Below are positions 18,592-27,949 of a stretch of 64,000 nt of DNA, piece after piece. Below the pieces are notes generated by a model. The model did not search any database. It had not been told where the DNA came from and worked only from the letters and a program-made list of their open reading frames with translations. Location: the NCBI RefSeq assembly GCF_049257235.1, contig NZ_JBMMUF010000009.1, forward strand, positions 62,001 through 126,000, given 5' to 3'. Numbering within the stretch: the stretch's first letter is position 1; the number at the start of each line of letters is the position of its first letter. The translations under genes and the position numbers were made by a program. The stretch is from Pseudoalteromonas sp049257235 (GTDB lineage Bacteria > Pseudomonadota > Gammaproteobacteria > Enterobacterales > Alteromonadaceae).

Positions 18592-19479
18592 ATGGCGAAG
18601 ATTGGATTTATCGGCCTTGGTAACATGGGCGGGCCAATGGCACGTAACCTTGTAAAAGCAGGCCACGAAGTAAATGTATTTGATTTAAACCAGCATGCAG
18701 TAAGCGAACTCAGTGATGATGGCGCAACCGCGTGTAAAAATTCCACTGATGTCGCTAAAGGCGCTGACTTTGTTATTAGTATGCTGCCTGCGGCAAAGCA
18801 TGTGACTTCGTTATATTTGGGTGAAGATGGACTTATTAACCATCTTGCTTCGAATACGGTGGTGATCGATTGTTCGACCATCGACGCAGCAAGTGCAAAA
18901 CATGTAGGCGACACACTGCGTGATAAAGGTATCGCTTTTGTTGACGCGCCTGTTTCAGGGGGAGTCGCAGGTGCGGCGGCCGGTACATTGACATTTATTG
19001 TCGGTGGCGAACAAAGTGTGTTTGAAAAAGTGGAGCCTGTCCTCAATAACATGGGCAAAAACATTTTCCACGCGGGTGATATCGGTGCTGGGCAAGTGGC
19101 AAAAATTTGCAACAACATGCTCCTCAGTATTCTTATGGCGGGCACAAGTGAAGCACTGCAAATGGGTATAAATCATGGTTTAGACCCTAAGGTGCTATCG
19201 CAAATAATGCTTAATAGTTCGGGTCGTAACTGGACGTTGGAACTGTATAACCCGTGTCCAGGTGTCATAGAATCAGTACCGTCCAGTAACAATTATGAGC
19301 CTGGTTTTATGGTCGATTTGATGGCTAAGGATCTAGGTCTTGCAATGGAAGCGGCGCAACATTCAGGTTCTGCGACGCCACTTGGCGCGATGAGTAAAAA
19401 CCTGTACACCATGTTGCAAAACCAAGGCGCAGGTAAGCAAGATTTCAGCTCAATCTTCACTTTATTTGAGAAGAAGTAA
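18592..19479 (+). CDS. mmsB: 3-hydroxyisobutyrate dehydrogenase
   Basis: A 295-residue beta-hydroxyacid dehydrogenase that oxidises 3-hydroxyisobutyrate to methylmalonate semialdehyde with NAD. Rossmann motif FIGLGNMGGPMARNL is at residues 4-18, the substrate motif DAPVSGGVAGAAAGTL lies mid-protein, and the catalytic lysine is in GQVAKICNN. Its product feeds MmsA from the first gene of the same operon. GGAGAG precedes the ATG. Confidence 0.95.
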   Translation: MAKIGFIGLGNMGGPMARNLVKAGHEVNVFDLNQHAVSELSDDGATACKNSTDVAKGADFVISMLPAAKHVTSLYLGEDGLINHLASNTVVIDCSTIDAASAKHVGDTLRDKGIAFVDAPVSGGVAGAAAGTLTFIVGGEQSVFEKVEPVLNNMGKNIFHAGDIGAGQVAKICNNMLLSILMAGTSEALQMGINHGLDPKVLSQIMLNSSGRNWTLELYNPCPGVIESVPSSNNYEPGFMVDLMAKDLGLAMEAAQHSGSATPLGAMSKNLYTMLQNQGAGKQDFSSIFTLFEKK

Positions 19480-19481
19480 TT

Positions 19482-20255
19482 ATGGATTTAATGAATAAAA
19501 CAATTGTTGTCACAGGCGGCGCGCAAGGTCTAGGCCTTGCAATGGCAAGGATGGCAGCACAAAACGGTGCTCAATTAGCACTTATTGATATGGACAGCGC
19601 GTTGCTTGACGAAGCAGTGGCCATGTTAAAAAGCGAAACTACAAACAAAGACGCTAAAGTACAAGCCTATGTTGCGAATGTCAGTGTTGAACAAGAAGTG
19701 GAAGCAACATTTGCTGCAATTGCACGTGATTTTGGCGCTATCCATGGTTTAATTAATAATGCTGGTATTCTCCGTGACGGCCTATTTATCAAGGCTAAAG
19801 ACGGCGAGGTGATTGATAAGATGTCGCTGTCGCAGTTTCAGTCAGTGATTGACGTTAACTTAACTGGCGTTTTCCTATGTGGCCGAGAAGCAGCAGTGCA
19901 CATGGTGCAAAGTGGCGAGGGCGGTGTCATCATCAATATGAGTAGCGTCGCTCGTGCCGGTAACATGGGGCAAACTAATTATTCAGCTGCGAAATCTGGC
20001 GTTGTTGCAATGACAACGAGCTGGGCTAAAGAGCTAGGTCGTTTTGGTATTCGTGTAGGTGCTATCGCCCCGGGGGTTATTCGTACCAAGATGACTGATG
20101 CAATGAAACCTGAAGCTAAAGAGCGCCTTGTTAAAATGAAACCAGTGGGCCGTTTAGGCGAGGCTGAAGAAATTGCGCATACAGCCAAGTACATTTTTGA
20201 GAATGAGTTCTTTACCGGACGCGTTGTTGAAATTGACGGTGGTATTCGTCTATAA
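19482..20255 (+). CDS. short-chain dehydrogenase/reductase of the valine operon
   Basis: A 257-residue classical SDR: TGGAQGLGLAMA binds the dinucleotide, NNAG is present, the catalytic serine is in NMSSVARAG and the YSAAK motif follows. It starts 2 bases after mmsB and ends the operon. It resembles the 3-hydroxyacyl-CoA or 2-methyl-3-hydroxybutyryl-CoA dehydrogenase type (the isoleucine branch), which would complement the thiolase at 12696, but its substrate is an inference. Confidence 0.8.
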   Translation: MDLMNKTIVVTGGAQGLGLAMARMAAQNGAQLALIDMDSALLDEAVAMLKSETTNKDAKVQAYVANVSVEQEVEATFAAIARDFGAIHGLINNAGILRDGLFIKAKDGEVIDKMSLSQFQSVIDVNLTGVFLCGREAAVHMVQSGEGGVIINMSSVARAGNMGQTNYSAAKSGVVAMTTSWAKELGRFGIRVGAIAPGVIRTKMTDAMKPEAKERLVKMKPVGRLGEAEEIAHTAKYIFENEFFTGRVVEIDGGIRL

Positions 20256-20273
20256 CACACTGATAGTGTGGAT

Positions 20274-20309
20274 AAGGCGGTCAGCTGTGAGTTGACCGCC
20301 TTTTTTTTA
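20274..20309. terminator. strong rho-independent terminator
   Basis: AAGGCGGTCA / TGACCGCC stem with a 9-base loop and a run of eight T. It ends the valine operon; its T tract touches the stop of the convergent gene. Confidence 0.9.
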
Positions 20310-22052
20310 GTTTTTACTGATATGAGCGCTAGAGCTCAGCTGTATTCCATGGTCTGTAATGTCGGTATTAAAGCTTCCTTTAATGTTCTGCTCCAGCAAC
20401 ATCTCAAATTCAGGTGGTAACTCTTCTCCTGTTGTTTTTGCTGCGTCAACCATCAGTTTCATTAATGGCGCTAAATCCATTCCCATACCGAGCAAGCCAT
20501 TTGCCTGTAACGTTTCGGTTTGTAGCTGGTTAGCTGTCTGGGTTGCTTTGTTGCCAGTGAAAACAGTGATGTGGTTGCCCTTAATCGCTATTTTTACATC
20601 AAAAGCTAGTTGGTCGCCCAGTTGCAACAATTCAGATAGCGATACCGCTGTGCCGTCCTCTGGGATTGTGACATTAGCTAATTGAGGATTGAAACTTTTC
20701 CCAGCATTTAATAGGGTCAGAGGATCCTCAGCACTCAGCGTTGCAATTGCGTCAATACTTTTTACATCTGGCACATCAGGGTTAGTTAAATCAACATTGA
20801 TGTCGTTGATACTCACACTGACACCTTTAACTCCCGCCAACATACCTGACATCATGGCTACGGCCATTGGGTTAGCTTGTTTTACTTGTTGTTGGGCCAT
20901 TAATAGCGGCTCACACTGAAATTCAGCCTGAGTGAACGATTGCCAGATGGTATTAGTAAATGAAGAAATTTTTGAGACATCGATACCATATCCAAGGCTA
21001 AACATACCCGATGAATTATCAGTAATATGCGCAGGAATGTGGCCGCGTAGTTGCCCCATCGAGTTGAGCAATTGTACGTCGGTGCTCTCTACAACCATAT
21101 CGATGTCATATTCTGCATATGTTTGTGTCACGTCAAATTTAGACGTACCAAATACAAGAGCGGGGAACTTTGCCGCGATGTTGGGTAAGTCTGTTTTACA
21201 TCCAGGTGTGCGAATAGCATCAAGCGCCGTGTTATCACCAGCAGCGGCCAAAAACGTATCGATCATTTGTGATAGTCGTGACGGTTTATCAGCAACCAAA
21301 GCAGAAATCAGCAGTGTGTTATCAATATAGTTCACTGAGCTGCCGTCCCAATCATATTTATTCACATAATTTTGTAGTTTTTGGGTCGATGATAATGCAA
21401 CTGCGGGCTTTTTCGTCGCGAGCGCAATCTCAAGGTCTTCCTCAGTGTTAAACATGCTTGAGTTGAAGGTCAACGTAAGCCATTGACCTTGTTTACTGGC
21501 GATAAGATCAATGGAACCGGCACTATCTTGAGCCAAAGCAAAGCGTGTATAGGCTACACCGTGGAGCGTGTGCTCGCTGTAACTTAAACCAGATTCATCC
21601 GCAGACGCTTTCAACGTATTTATAAAGTTGTCACCGGATGCGAGCTCAAGACGAATGACTGGGGTCATACCAATGGTATAGGCAAGGTAGCGAAACTCTT
21701 TACCCAGACCCCACACTTTATCTGCTGTTTTATTTAACATTGCAGCTTCATATTTGCTCAGTAAGGAGAGCATAAAGGCAGAAGCAGGGTTTTGTTCGCC
21801 GCTTTGTTCAAATGCCTGTATTAACTCTTCATATTGACTCTTGTAATCATCATTTGGTGCTAATGTTGGTAGCAGATTACTGTATTTTTCATACGGGAAA
21901 GGGGTGAGCTGAGAGGCAAATAAAACAGTATCTGCTGGCACGTAATCTAATTGCGCCATGGTAATTTTAGGGGCTGATTGCTGTGTTTGTTGGTAGTAAA
22001 GACCGCCACCAATAGCAGCGATAGCAGCAGCGCCGAGTAGGATTTTCTTCAT
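20307..22052 (-). CDS. large membrane-anchored or periplasmic protein of unknown function
   Basis: A 581-residue protein I do not recognise at family level. It begins MKKILLGAAAIAAIGGGLYY, a signal peptide or N-terminal anchor, and the rest is soluble with no further membrane segments. A repeated pattern of threonine/serine-rich beta-type stretches and PxF motifs suggests two related domains, and it broadly resembles uncharacterised DUF3352-like envelope proteins of Alteromonadales. It is monocistronic and shares a short divergent region with the kinase gene. Confidence 0.6.
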   Translation of the reverse strand: MKKILLGAAAIAAIGGGLYYQQTQQSAPKITMAQLDYVPADTVLFASQLTPFPYEKYSNLLPTLAPNDDYKSQYEELIQAFEQSGEQNPASAFMLSLLSKYEAAMLNKTADKVWGLGKEFRYLAYTIGMTPVIRLELASGDNFINTLKASADESGLSYSEHTLHGVAYTRFALAQDSAGSIDLIASKQGQWLTLTFNSSMFNTEEDLEIALATKKPAVALSSTQKLQNYVNKYDWDGSSVNYIDNTLLISALVADKPSRLSQMIDTFLAAAGDNTALDAIRTPGCKTDLPNIAAKFPALVFGTSKFDVTQTYAEYDIDMVVESTDVQLLNSMGQLRGHIPAHITDNSSGMFSLGYGIDVSKISSFTNTIWQSFTQAEFQCEPLLMAQQQVKQANPMAVAMMSGMLAGVKGVSVSINDINVDLTNPDVPDVKSIDAIATLSAEDPLTLLNAGKSFNPQLANVTIPEDGTAVSLSELLQLGDQLAFDVKIAIKGNHITVFTGNKATQTANQLQTETLQANGLLGMGMDLAPLMKLMVDAAKTTGEELPPEFEMLLEQNIKGSFNTDITDHGIQLSSSAHISKN

Positions 22053-22146
22053 CAGAACTCCATTTCAGTTAATGTTAATAATTAGTGAATAAACAATACG
22101 ATATTCTCGATGCTCGGACAATGTAAATAACCATTTAAATTGTTTC

Positions 22147-24030
22147 GTGTTATTTCAGAGGTACACAAAAAAGCGTAAACTAGACAGAGCGTTACAAAAG
22201 ACTGAGGTGTCTGTGGCACAAAGGCCCATAACCAACTTTTACATCAATGAAGAGCAATCAATTTATTTGCTTTCACATCGTGATGCGAAAAAACATAAGC
22301 AATGGCTCAACATCTGTATTAAGCAGTTAACCATGCTTGGCTATCATGATGTTGAATTGATAGGTTCAGGGGCGTTTGGTTTTGTATTCGCAGGTGTCGA
22401 TGAAAAACACCTGCAATGGGTGTTTAAATTTTCACGCATAACATTGGCACAGTCTGTTCGTGACAGATTGGAAGATGAAGCATTCATGCTGTCACGATTT
22501 GATCATCCCATGATCCCAAAATACTTTGCTTTTGAACGCATCAAAAAGCAGGGGATTTTGATGATGGCGCGCTCTAAGGGCCATGATCTAGAGTACTTTT
22601 CTATTCGCTCAGGCAAATTTAGCGCCAACCAAGTAGTGAGTTTGGCGTTGGAGCTTCATACCCTGTTGTGTGTGTTGCGTGAACACAAAAATGGTATTGC
22701 ACGCTCGCCGGTTGTCCATGGCGACATTAAACCTTCTAATTTGGTATGGGATCCCGTCACAAAAGTGCTGTCTTTAGTAGATTGGGGCAGCTCTGTTTAT
22801 GCGCAGCTAGACGAGTGTCGAGATCCAGTTGGTGCGAACATCATGGATTTGATGTCTTCAGATATCACTAACACCAATGCGCGTATGGGGGATGTTTACT
22901 TCATCGGTGATGAGCAAATGTCAGGAGAAAAATCGTCGCCAAGATTCGATGAGCAAGGTGTTGCCTCAACCCTCTATGCACTGGCGTCTGCGCAATCATG
23001 CCGCTTCGGTGCAAAGGTGATCCCAGCGAGCTCCCTTGGCTTACCGATGGAATTTGCCAAGGTTATAGACGGTATGTTGTCAAAAGACCAGGGGGTTCGC
23101 GATCAAGCCGGGGATTACTTTATGCGTAACATGCCGGCGATGGCAAAAGCCTATATTCCAGATGAGCATAGGGAGCCTAGCAAAGCGATGATCCCTTTTT
23201 GGTGTTCACAGGCAACGATTTTGCCAGATACTGTTGTGTATAGCTCACGTAAACAATTTTTACGCCAAGCTGATAGTGAACATCGGCTAGTTGATGTAAA
23301 TGACGCCCAATTAGAGCGCTACTACCGTGAGTTTTTATTTGATACCGGGGATACCGAAAAGGCATTTTTAGCCTCGATTAGCCGTCTTGCAAAGTATCCG
23401 GTGGTGGGCGGCTTAAGTTTTCATTGGAAACACGACAACCTCTTTGTTGAGTCGAGCCTTATTTTGTACGACCACACGCTCGAGTTAGCCTTTCAGGATG
23501 CGGTCGATAACACCATTAAATTAGCCCAAGGAATTGAGCAAAAAGGCTTATTCAAGTGCTGTTTGTTTGATGCAAGGCAAACCATCCAATTAGAGCGGGA
23601 TCACAGTGGTGCTTTTATTTTTGATTCTTTGCCAACGCTCAGCTATGACATTATCGACATCCCAACAGCGGAGACGCTGCGACCTCACTCATATTTTGAA
23701 GATGGCAAAGACCCTGATGAGCAGTTACAACTGCCAAAAAAGGTCATACAAAGCGTATTTGAACTCAATAAAATTCATCACACAGGGTGTATTATTTTTG
23801 AATCATTGGAGCAGCGTATAAAAATACACCATTATTATCGCTTGCTCGATGCCAGCAAAGAGCTGCGTTTCAAAGAGTTACTCAATGAAATTATGCAATA
23901 TGCCATGAGCATCGACGGGGTTGGTGTTGCTGGATTTATGAAGCTACCATACAAAAACACCCGCGAATTTTCTTTGTGTAGTCGTCAGCCAGATAATTTT
24001 CTTGCTAAAAACCCAAAAAAACATAGTTGA
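22147..24030 (+). CDS. Ser/Thr protein kinase-like protein with long C-terminal extension
   Basis: A protein of up to 627 residues. Residues about 70-330 form a eukaryotic-type kinase fold: the glycine loop GSGAFGFVFAG, the ATP lysine in WVFKFSR, the catalytic loop HGDIKPSNL (HGD in place of HRD) and DWG in place of DFG. All core residues (K, D, N, D) are kept, so activity is plausible. The C-terminal 300 residues match nothing I know. The start is uncertain: GTG at 22147 is listed, and a GTG near 22213 has a better ribosome site. Confidence 0.75.
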   Translation: MLFQRYTKKRKLDRALQKTEVSVAQRPITNFYINEEQSIYLLSHRDAKKHKQWLNICIKQLTMLGYHDVELIGSGAFGFVFAGVDEKHLQWVFKFSRITLAQSVRDRLEDEAFMLSRFDHPMIPKYFAFERIKKQGILMMARSKGHDLEYFSIRSGKFSANQVVSLALELHTLLCVLREHKNGIARSPVVHGDIKPSNLVWDPVTKVLSLVDWGSSVYAQLDECRDPVGANIMDLMSSDITNTNARMGDVYFIGDEQMSGEKSSPRFDEQGVASTLYALASAQSCRFGAKVIPASSLGLPMEFAKVIDGMLSKDQGVRDQAGDYFMRNMPAMAKAYIPDEHREPSKAMIPFWCSQATILPDTVVYSSRKQFLRQADSEHRLVDVNDAQLERYYREFLFDTGDTEKAFLASISRLAKYPVVGGLSFHWKHDNLFVESSLILYDHTLELAFQDAVDNTIKLAQGIEQKGLFKCCLFDARQTIQLERDHSGAFIFDSLPTLSYDIIDIPTAETLRPHSYFEDGKDPDEQLQLPKKVIQSVFELNKIHHTGCIIFESLEQRIKIHHYYRLLDASKELRFKELLNEIMQYAMSIDGVGVAGFMKLPYKNTREFSLCSRQPDNFLAKNPKKHS

Positions 24031-24517
24031 TGCAAAAATTAACATGTTTTTAGGAGGCTAAGATCTGCATTATTCGAAGCGCTTATTTTGTGCTTTATCG
24101 TCCCGATTTTATCCGACTATTTATTTCTAATATCCGCAAAAATTAAGCTTGAAATATGCAATGAATGACGGCAAATTGAAGTTGTGGGCAAGGGAACTTA
24201 ATGGTGTTTCTGCAGTCTACATCCAGTGTGGTTTTTTAGTGATGTAACTCTTGATTACCTTCACGCGTGTTCAACACATTGTGAACCACACCAAAGAGAA
24301 TCTGTTGTTAAAGAGTCCAAGTAAACGGTCGGCGAACTTGAGGTACGACCAAAAATTTTTTTCGAACTAATTTAAAAGAACTGTCAGCCAGTTACGTAAT
24401 GTCAATACGACTGGTCAAATTTTAAACATTGCATGTGACGGTTTTATTAACTATTCATTACGTGTAGAGAATAAAAACTACACAGTACGAAAACTATAAA
24501 TGGTGAGGACTTTACCT
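24031..24517 (+). other. intergenic region with the rmf promoter
   Basis: 487 bases without a supported gene. It contains an imperfect hairpin around 24327-24350 (GGTCG...CGACC). The final part should carry the stationary-phase or stress-responsive promoter of rmf. I see no RNA gene that I can support. Confidence 0.5.
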
Positions 24518-24688
24518 ATGAAGAGACAAAAACGTGATCGTCTAGAACGCGCCCATTCTCAAGGTTACAAAGCAGGCTTGGCAGGCCGCTCAAAAGAAAA
24601 CTGCCCCTACCAACAACTCGACCCGCGCTCTCAATGGCTCGGTGGATGGCGAGAAGCCATAGAAGAACGATCAATGTATAAAGTCTAA
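24518..24688 (+). CDS. rmf: ribosome modulation factor
   Basis: A 56-residue RMF, highly similar to the E. coli protein: MKRQKRDRLERAHSQGY, then AGRSKENCPYQ and SQWLGGWREA. RMF dimerises 70S ribosomes into inactive 100S particles in stationary phase. The start is the ATG at 24518; an in-frame ATG at 24500 lies before GTGAGGA, which is the ribosome site for the real start. A terminator follows directly. Confidence 0.97.
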   Translation: MKRQKRDRLERAHSQGYKAGLAGRSKENCPYQQLDPRSQWLGGWREAIEERSMYKV

Positions 24689-24705
24689 TTTGAATTTGAA
24701 TGAAC

Positions 24706-24731
24706 AACGCCGCTAATTAGCGGCGTTTTTT
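24706..24731 (+). terminator. rho-independent terminator of rmf
   Basis: AACGCCGCTAATTAGCGGCG stem-loop followed by a run of T, 18 bases after the rmf stop. Confidence 0.9.
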
Positions 24732-24917
24732 ATGGCTTGCTGTGCTGTGTGCACTTTAGACAAGTTAACCAAAATGGCACAGTGTGCGAGCAGGCTAAAT
24801 AATGTGTGAACGTCACTAAGATGGTTCTAAGTACACAATTGTATTAAAAAGATCTTATCTTGTTATCACATCAGTCATTGTGCGCTGCATCTGAGTATAC
24901 GGCGATACCCAGTGGTA

Positions 24918-25433
24918 TTAGAATGCGCTAGTATCTTGGAACAAGCCAACTTTAAGGTCTTTTGCTTCGTAGATCACACGACCATCAACCTCAACTGTAC
25001 CATCAGCCATACCCATGAATAATTTACGTTTAATAACGCGTTTCATTTCAATGCGGTAGGTTACTTTTTTAGCGGTAGGCAGGATTTGACCTGTGAATTT
25101 AACTTCGCCTACACCTAACGCGCGGCCAAGACCTGGGCCACCAGACCAACCTAAGAAAAAGCCTACAAGTTGCCACATAGCGTCAAGACCCAAACAGCCT
25201 GGCATTACAGGATCACCTTTAAAATGACAATCAAAGAACCATAGTGATGGGTCTATATCTAGTTCTGCAACGATGTAACCTTTACCGTGTTCACCACCAT
25301 CTTCTGTAATGGAGACGATACGGTCCATCATTAACATATTGTCACTAGGTAGGCGGCAATTGTTTTCGCCAAACATCTTGCCTTCACCACATAAAACTAA
25401 ATCTTCTTTTGAGTAGCTATTCTTACGTTCCAT
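24918..25433 (-). CDS. fabA: 3-hydroxydecanoyl-ACP dehydratase/isomerase
   Basis: A 171-residue FabA, which dehydrates 3-hydroxydecanoyl-ACP and isomerises the product to start unsaturated fatty acid synthesis. The catalytic His is in FDCHFKGDPVMPGCLGLDAM, with the active-site Asp in GLDAMWQL. The ATG at 25433 gives the family's exact length; the open frame extends 16 codons upstream into the regulatory palindrome, so that extension is rejected. A FabR-like operator lies 35 bases upstream. Confidence 0.97.
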   Translation of the reverse strand: MERKNSYSKEDLVLCGEGKMFGENNCRLPSDNMLMMDRIVSITEDGGEHGKGYIVAELDIDPSLWFFDCHFKGDPVMPGCLGLDAMWQLVGFFLGWSGGPGLGRALGVGEVKFTGQILPTAKKVTYRIEMKRVIKRKLFMGMADGTVEVDGRVIYEAKDLKVGLFQDTSAF

Positions 25434-25467
25434 AACACACTTTATCGTTTTAAAAATCTGCGGGTAC

Positions 25468-25491
25468 TTTAGCGTACACATGTACGCTAAA
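25468..25491. promoter_or_regulatory. FabR-like operator upstream of fabA
   Basis: TTTAGCGTACA-CA-TGTACGCTAAA is a palindrome with perfect 11-base arms. It matches the AGCGTACA...TGTACGCT-type site known for FabR, which represses fabA and fabB in gammaproteobacteria according to the unsaturated acyl pool. Position just before fabA supports this. Confidence 0.75.
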
Positions 25492-25673
25492 CAACTCTGA
25501 GCAGTGATTTATTCGTGTATTTTTATAGAAGTTTTGTGTAATTACTGTGACAGCAGTGTAAAGAGCAGGTCTTATTAAGAATTATTGCTATTTCAAAGAG
25601 TAAAAGGGGGGAAATGTAGGTCTCTAACCTGTATAATTTGCTACAAACTCACATATGCGACATAGGCTATCTT

Positions 25674-26531
25674 ATGATTCTTTTCGTCAATAACCTTACA
25701 GTTATCGATTTTTCTTATTTTTGCACCAACCGTGGTCCGGTTGGAGAGAGTTGGATCGTCGATTTAACGTTAGAGGGTGATTTGAATGAAGAGTCTATGG
25801 TTTTAGATTTTGCATTGGTTAAGAAGCAAGTGAAACGCATTATTGATGACAGTGTTGACCACTCACTCGCAATTCCAATGTTGGCCGATATAAGTTTCTC
25901 AGAAAAAGAACACCTTTGTACCTTTGATGCGCAGTTTGGGGACGGTCACCACATAGCGATGACTGCACCACATCAAGCAATAAGCAAAATAAATGCTGAT
26001 GTCATTAACGAGAAGACCATCACCGAGCATTTGAAGGCGCTAATCTTGCCGCAACTTCCTAATAATGTGAAAGGCATAGACATTGTATTGCGACCGGAAC
26101 CGAGTAATAGCTTCTATTATCATTATTCACATGGGTTAAAGAAGCACGATGGCAATTGCCAGCGTATTGTCCACGGTCACAGAAGTACTATTGGTATCGA
26201 AATTGACGGTATGCGTATGCCTCGGCTGCACAAACAATGGTGTGAACGTTGGCAAGACATTTACTTGCTAAGTGAAGAAGACAAGGTTGATGCATCCCAA
26301 CTAGAGCATATAACGGCGAAAGACGGTGATGTATGTAGCCGCTATGAATCAACGCAGGGATTGTTCGAGCTTGCAATGAGCGCGCAACGAGTAGACGTTT
26401 TACCCTGTGACACAACGGTAGAGCTGATCAGTGACTTTATCGCTCAAGAAATTAAAAAGCAGCACCCAGACAGTAAAATAAAAGTGACTGCCTACGAAGG
26501 CGTGGGTAAAGGTTCAATCAGTTATGCGTAA
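25674..26531 (+). CDS. tandem 6-pyruvoyl-tetrahydropterin synthase (QueD)-like protein
   Basis: A 285-residue protein made of two PTPS/QueD-like halves. The first half has DFALVKKQV and DHSLAIP, typical of the central QueD region, but lacks the zinc histidines. The second half has the zinc-type signature HGLKKHDGNCQRIVHGHRST (Cys and HGH) but not the DFxxVK part. An active site could form across the halves. I chose ATG 25674 because the frame upstream is not conserved in type. The stop overlaps the following peptidase gene by 8 bases, so the three genes to 27811 probably form one operon. Confidence 0.75.
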   Translation: MILFVNNLTVIDFSYFCTNRGPVGESWIVDLTLEGDLNEESMVLDFALVKKQVKRIIDDSVDHSLAIPMLADISFSEKEHLCTFDAQFGDGHHIAMTAPHQAISKINADVINEKTITEHLKALILPQLPNNVKGIDIVLRPEPSNSFYYHYSHGLKKHDGNCQRIVHGHRSTIGIEIDGMRMPRLHKQWCERWQDIYLLSEEDKVDASQLEHITAKDGDVCSRYESTQGLFELAMSAQRVDVLPCDTTVELISDFIAQEIKKQHPDSKIKVTAYEGVGKGSISYA

Positions 26532-27381
26532 TCTGATTCGCCTTGTTGGTGCATTATGTCTCAGTGCATACACTGGAATATGTGTTGCAGCTTCATCGTC
26601 TCTACCATTTCCCTTTGTCAGCGGTCAGATGACGCAAGGGGCAATGTTAGTAGGGCAGATCCCTCAAGCCAAAAAAGTGATGTTTGCAAAGCGCGAACTG
26701 CAACTCACCGAACAAGGGTATTTCGTGTTTGGTGTGGGGCGTGATGCAAATCAAAGCCAGGAATTGAAATGGTTAGATGACGCGCAACAATGGCGTACCA
26801 TCAACTTTAGCATTGCCAAGCGAGATTATAAAATCGACCGTATTGAAGGTGTTGAGCGCAAGTATGTATCGCCACCAAAAGAGGTGCTCGATAGAATTCA
26901 AAAAGATGCAGCGCTGGTGAAATCTGCGCGATCTCAAGCATCTAACAGACAAGACTTTTTAAACCCTGTTTACAAACCCGCTGTTGGTCGAATTTCTGGT
27001 GTTTATGGCAGTCAACGTTACTTTAATGGTACGCCTAAACGCCCGCATTTTGGTCTTGATATAGCGAATAAAACTGGGACACCTATTTATGCACCACTGA
27101 GCGGAAAAGTGGTGCTTGCACAGCCTGATTTATATTATTCAGGCGGTACTGTAATTATGGATCATGGTTATGGGATTACTTCGACCTATATTCATATGCA
27201 CAAACTCAACGTATCGCTTGGCGATGAAGTCTCTACAGGAGACATTATCGGCCAAATAGGCGCTACGGGAAGGGTGACCGGCCCCCATTTAGATTGGCGT
27301 TTTAATTGGTTTAACACCCGATTAGACCCTCAGTTATTAATGATAGATACATTAGCGAGCGAAATTAGCACGAATGACTAA
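26524..27381 (+). CDS. M23 family metallopeptidase (peptidoglycan hydrolase)
   Basis: A 285-residue secreted LytM/M23 endopeptidase. A signal peptide (MRNLIRLVGALCLSAYTGICVA) leads, and the C-terminal catalytic domain has the zinc motif PHFGLDIA (HxxxD), YIHMHKL and GPHLDWRFNW. All zinc ligands appear intact, so it should cut peptidoglycan cross-links. A short N-terminal domain precedes it. It overlaps its upstream neighbour by 8 bases and the following thioesterase by 8 bases. Confidence 0.9.
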   Translation: MRNLIRLVGALCLSAYTGICVAASSSLPFPFVSGQMTQGAMLVGQIPQAKKVMFAKRELQLTEQGYFVFGVGRDANQSQELKWLDDAQQWRTINFSIAKRDYKIDRIEGVERKYVSPPKEVLDRIQKDAALVKSARSQASNRQDFLNPVYKPAVGRISGVYGSQRYFNGTPKRPHFGLDIANKTGTPIYAPLSGKVVLAQPDLYYSGGTVIMDHGYGITSTYIHMHKLNVSLGDEVSTGDIIGQIGATGRVTGPHLDWRFNWFNTRLDPQLLMIDTLASEISTND

Positions 27382-27811
27382 CCTTGTTGACAAAGAAGCT
27401 GTTGTTAAGCAGCGCATAAAAGATTCAATTACTCACGTAACGAAAACAGTGTTTCCAGGGCGTACGAATCATCACAATACGCTATTTGGTGGTGATGCAT
27501 TGGCATGGATGGATGAAGTTGCGTTTATTGCAGCAACACGTTTTTGCCGTAAACCACTGGTAACTATTTCGTCAGACAGGGTGGATTTCAAAGAAGCAAT
27601 CCCAGCAGGCACGTTTGCTGAACTTGTTTCAAAGGTTGTTCATGTTGGTAATACCAGTTTAAAAGTTGATGTAGATATCTTTTTAGAAACGATGCACAAA
27701 GACGATAAGCATCTAGCTATTAGTGGCAGTTTTACCTTTGTCGCCGTTGATGAAAACCACAGACCAACACCGGTTGTGTGTGACAAAATGCTCAATGGCT
27801 TCAAAGATTAA
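27374..27811 (+). CDS. acyl-CoA thioesterase (hotdog fold, YciA-like)
   Basis: A 145-residue hotdog-fold thioesterase. NHHNTLFGGDALAWMDEVA holds the catalytic aspartate region of YciA-type enzymes, and the rest matches the family's size. It hydrolyses acyl-CoA to free acid and CoA in the cytoplasm. The gene overlaps the M23 gene by 8 bases and is followed by a hairpin terminator at 27816-27839. Confidence 0.88.
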   Translation: MTNLVDKEAVVKQRIKDSITHVTKTVFPGRTNHHNTLFGGDALAWMDEVAFIAATRFCRKPLVTISSDRVDFKEAIPAGTFAELVSKVVHVGNTSLKVDVDIFLETMHKDDKHLAISGSFTFVAVDENHRPTPVVCDKMLNGFKD

Positions 27812-27815
27812 ATAA

Positions 27816-27839
27816 GAGGAAGCGTATGCTTCCTTTTTA
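27816..27839 (+). terminator. rho-independent terminator
   Basis: AGGAAGC / GCTTCCT stem with a four-base loop and five T, right after the thioesterase stop. Confidence 0.85.
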
Positions 27840-27949
27840 TCACACGCCTAAAATGAACACATCATACAATTTAGCAAATATATACTTCTCGACTACGGTG
27901 TTAATGGTAAGAGTGGGGTTGATCAACACACTAGTCTTGATACATAAAA

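Noticed and set aside
18363..19145. 260-residue ORF opposite the hydrolase and mmsB
   Set aside because: Low-complexity antisense shadow across two clear genes.
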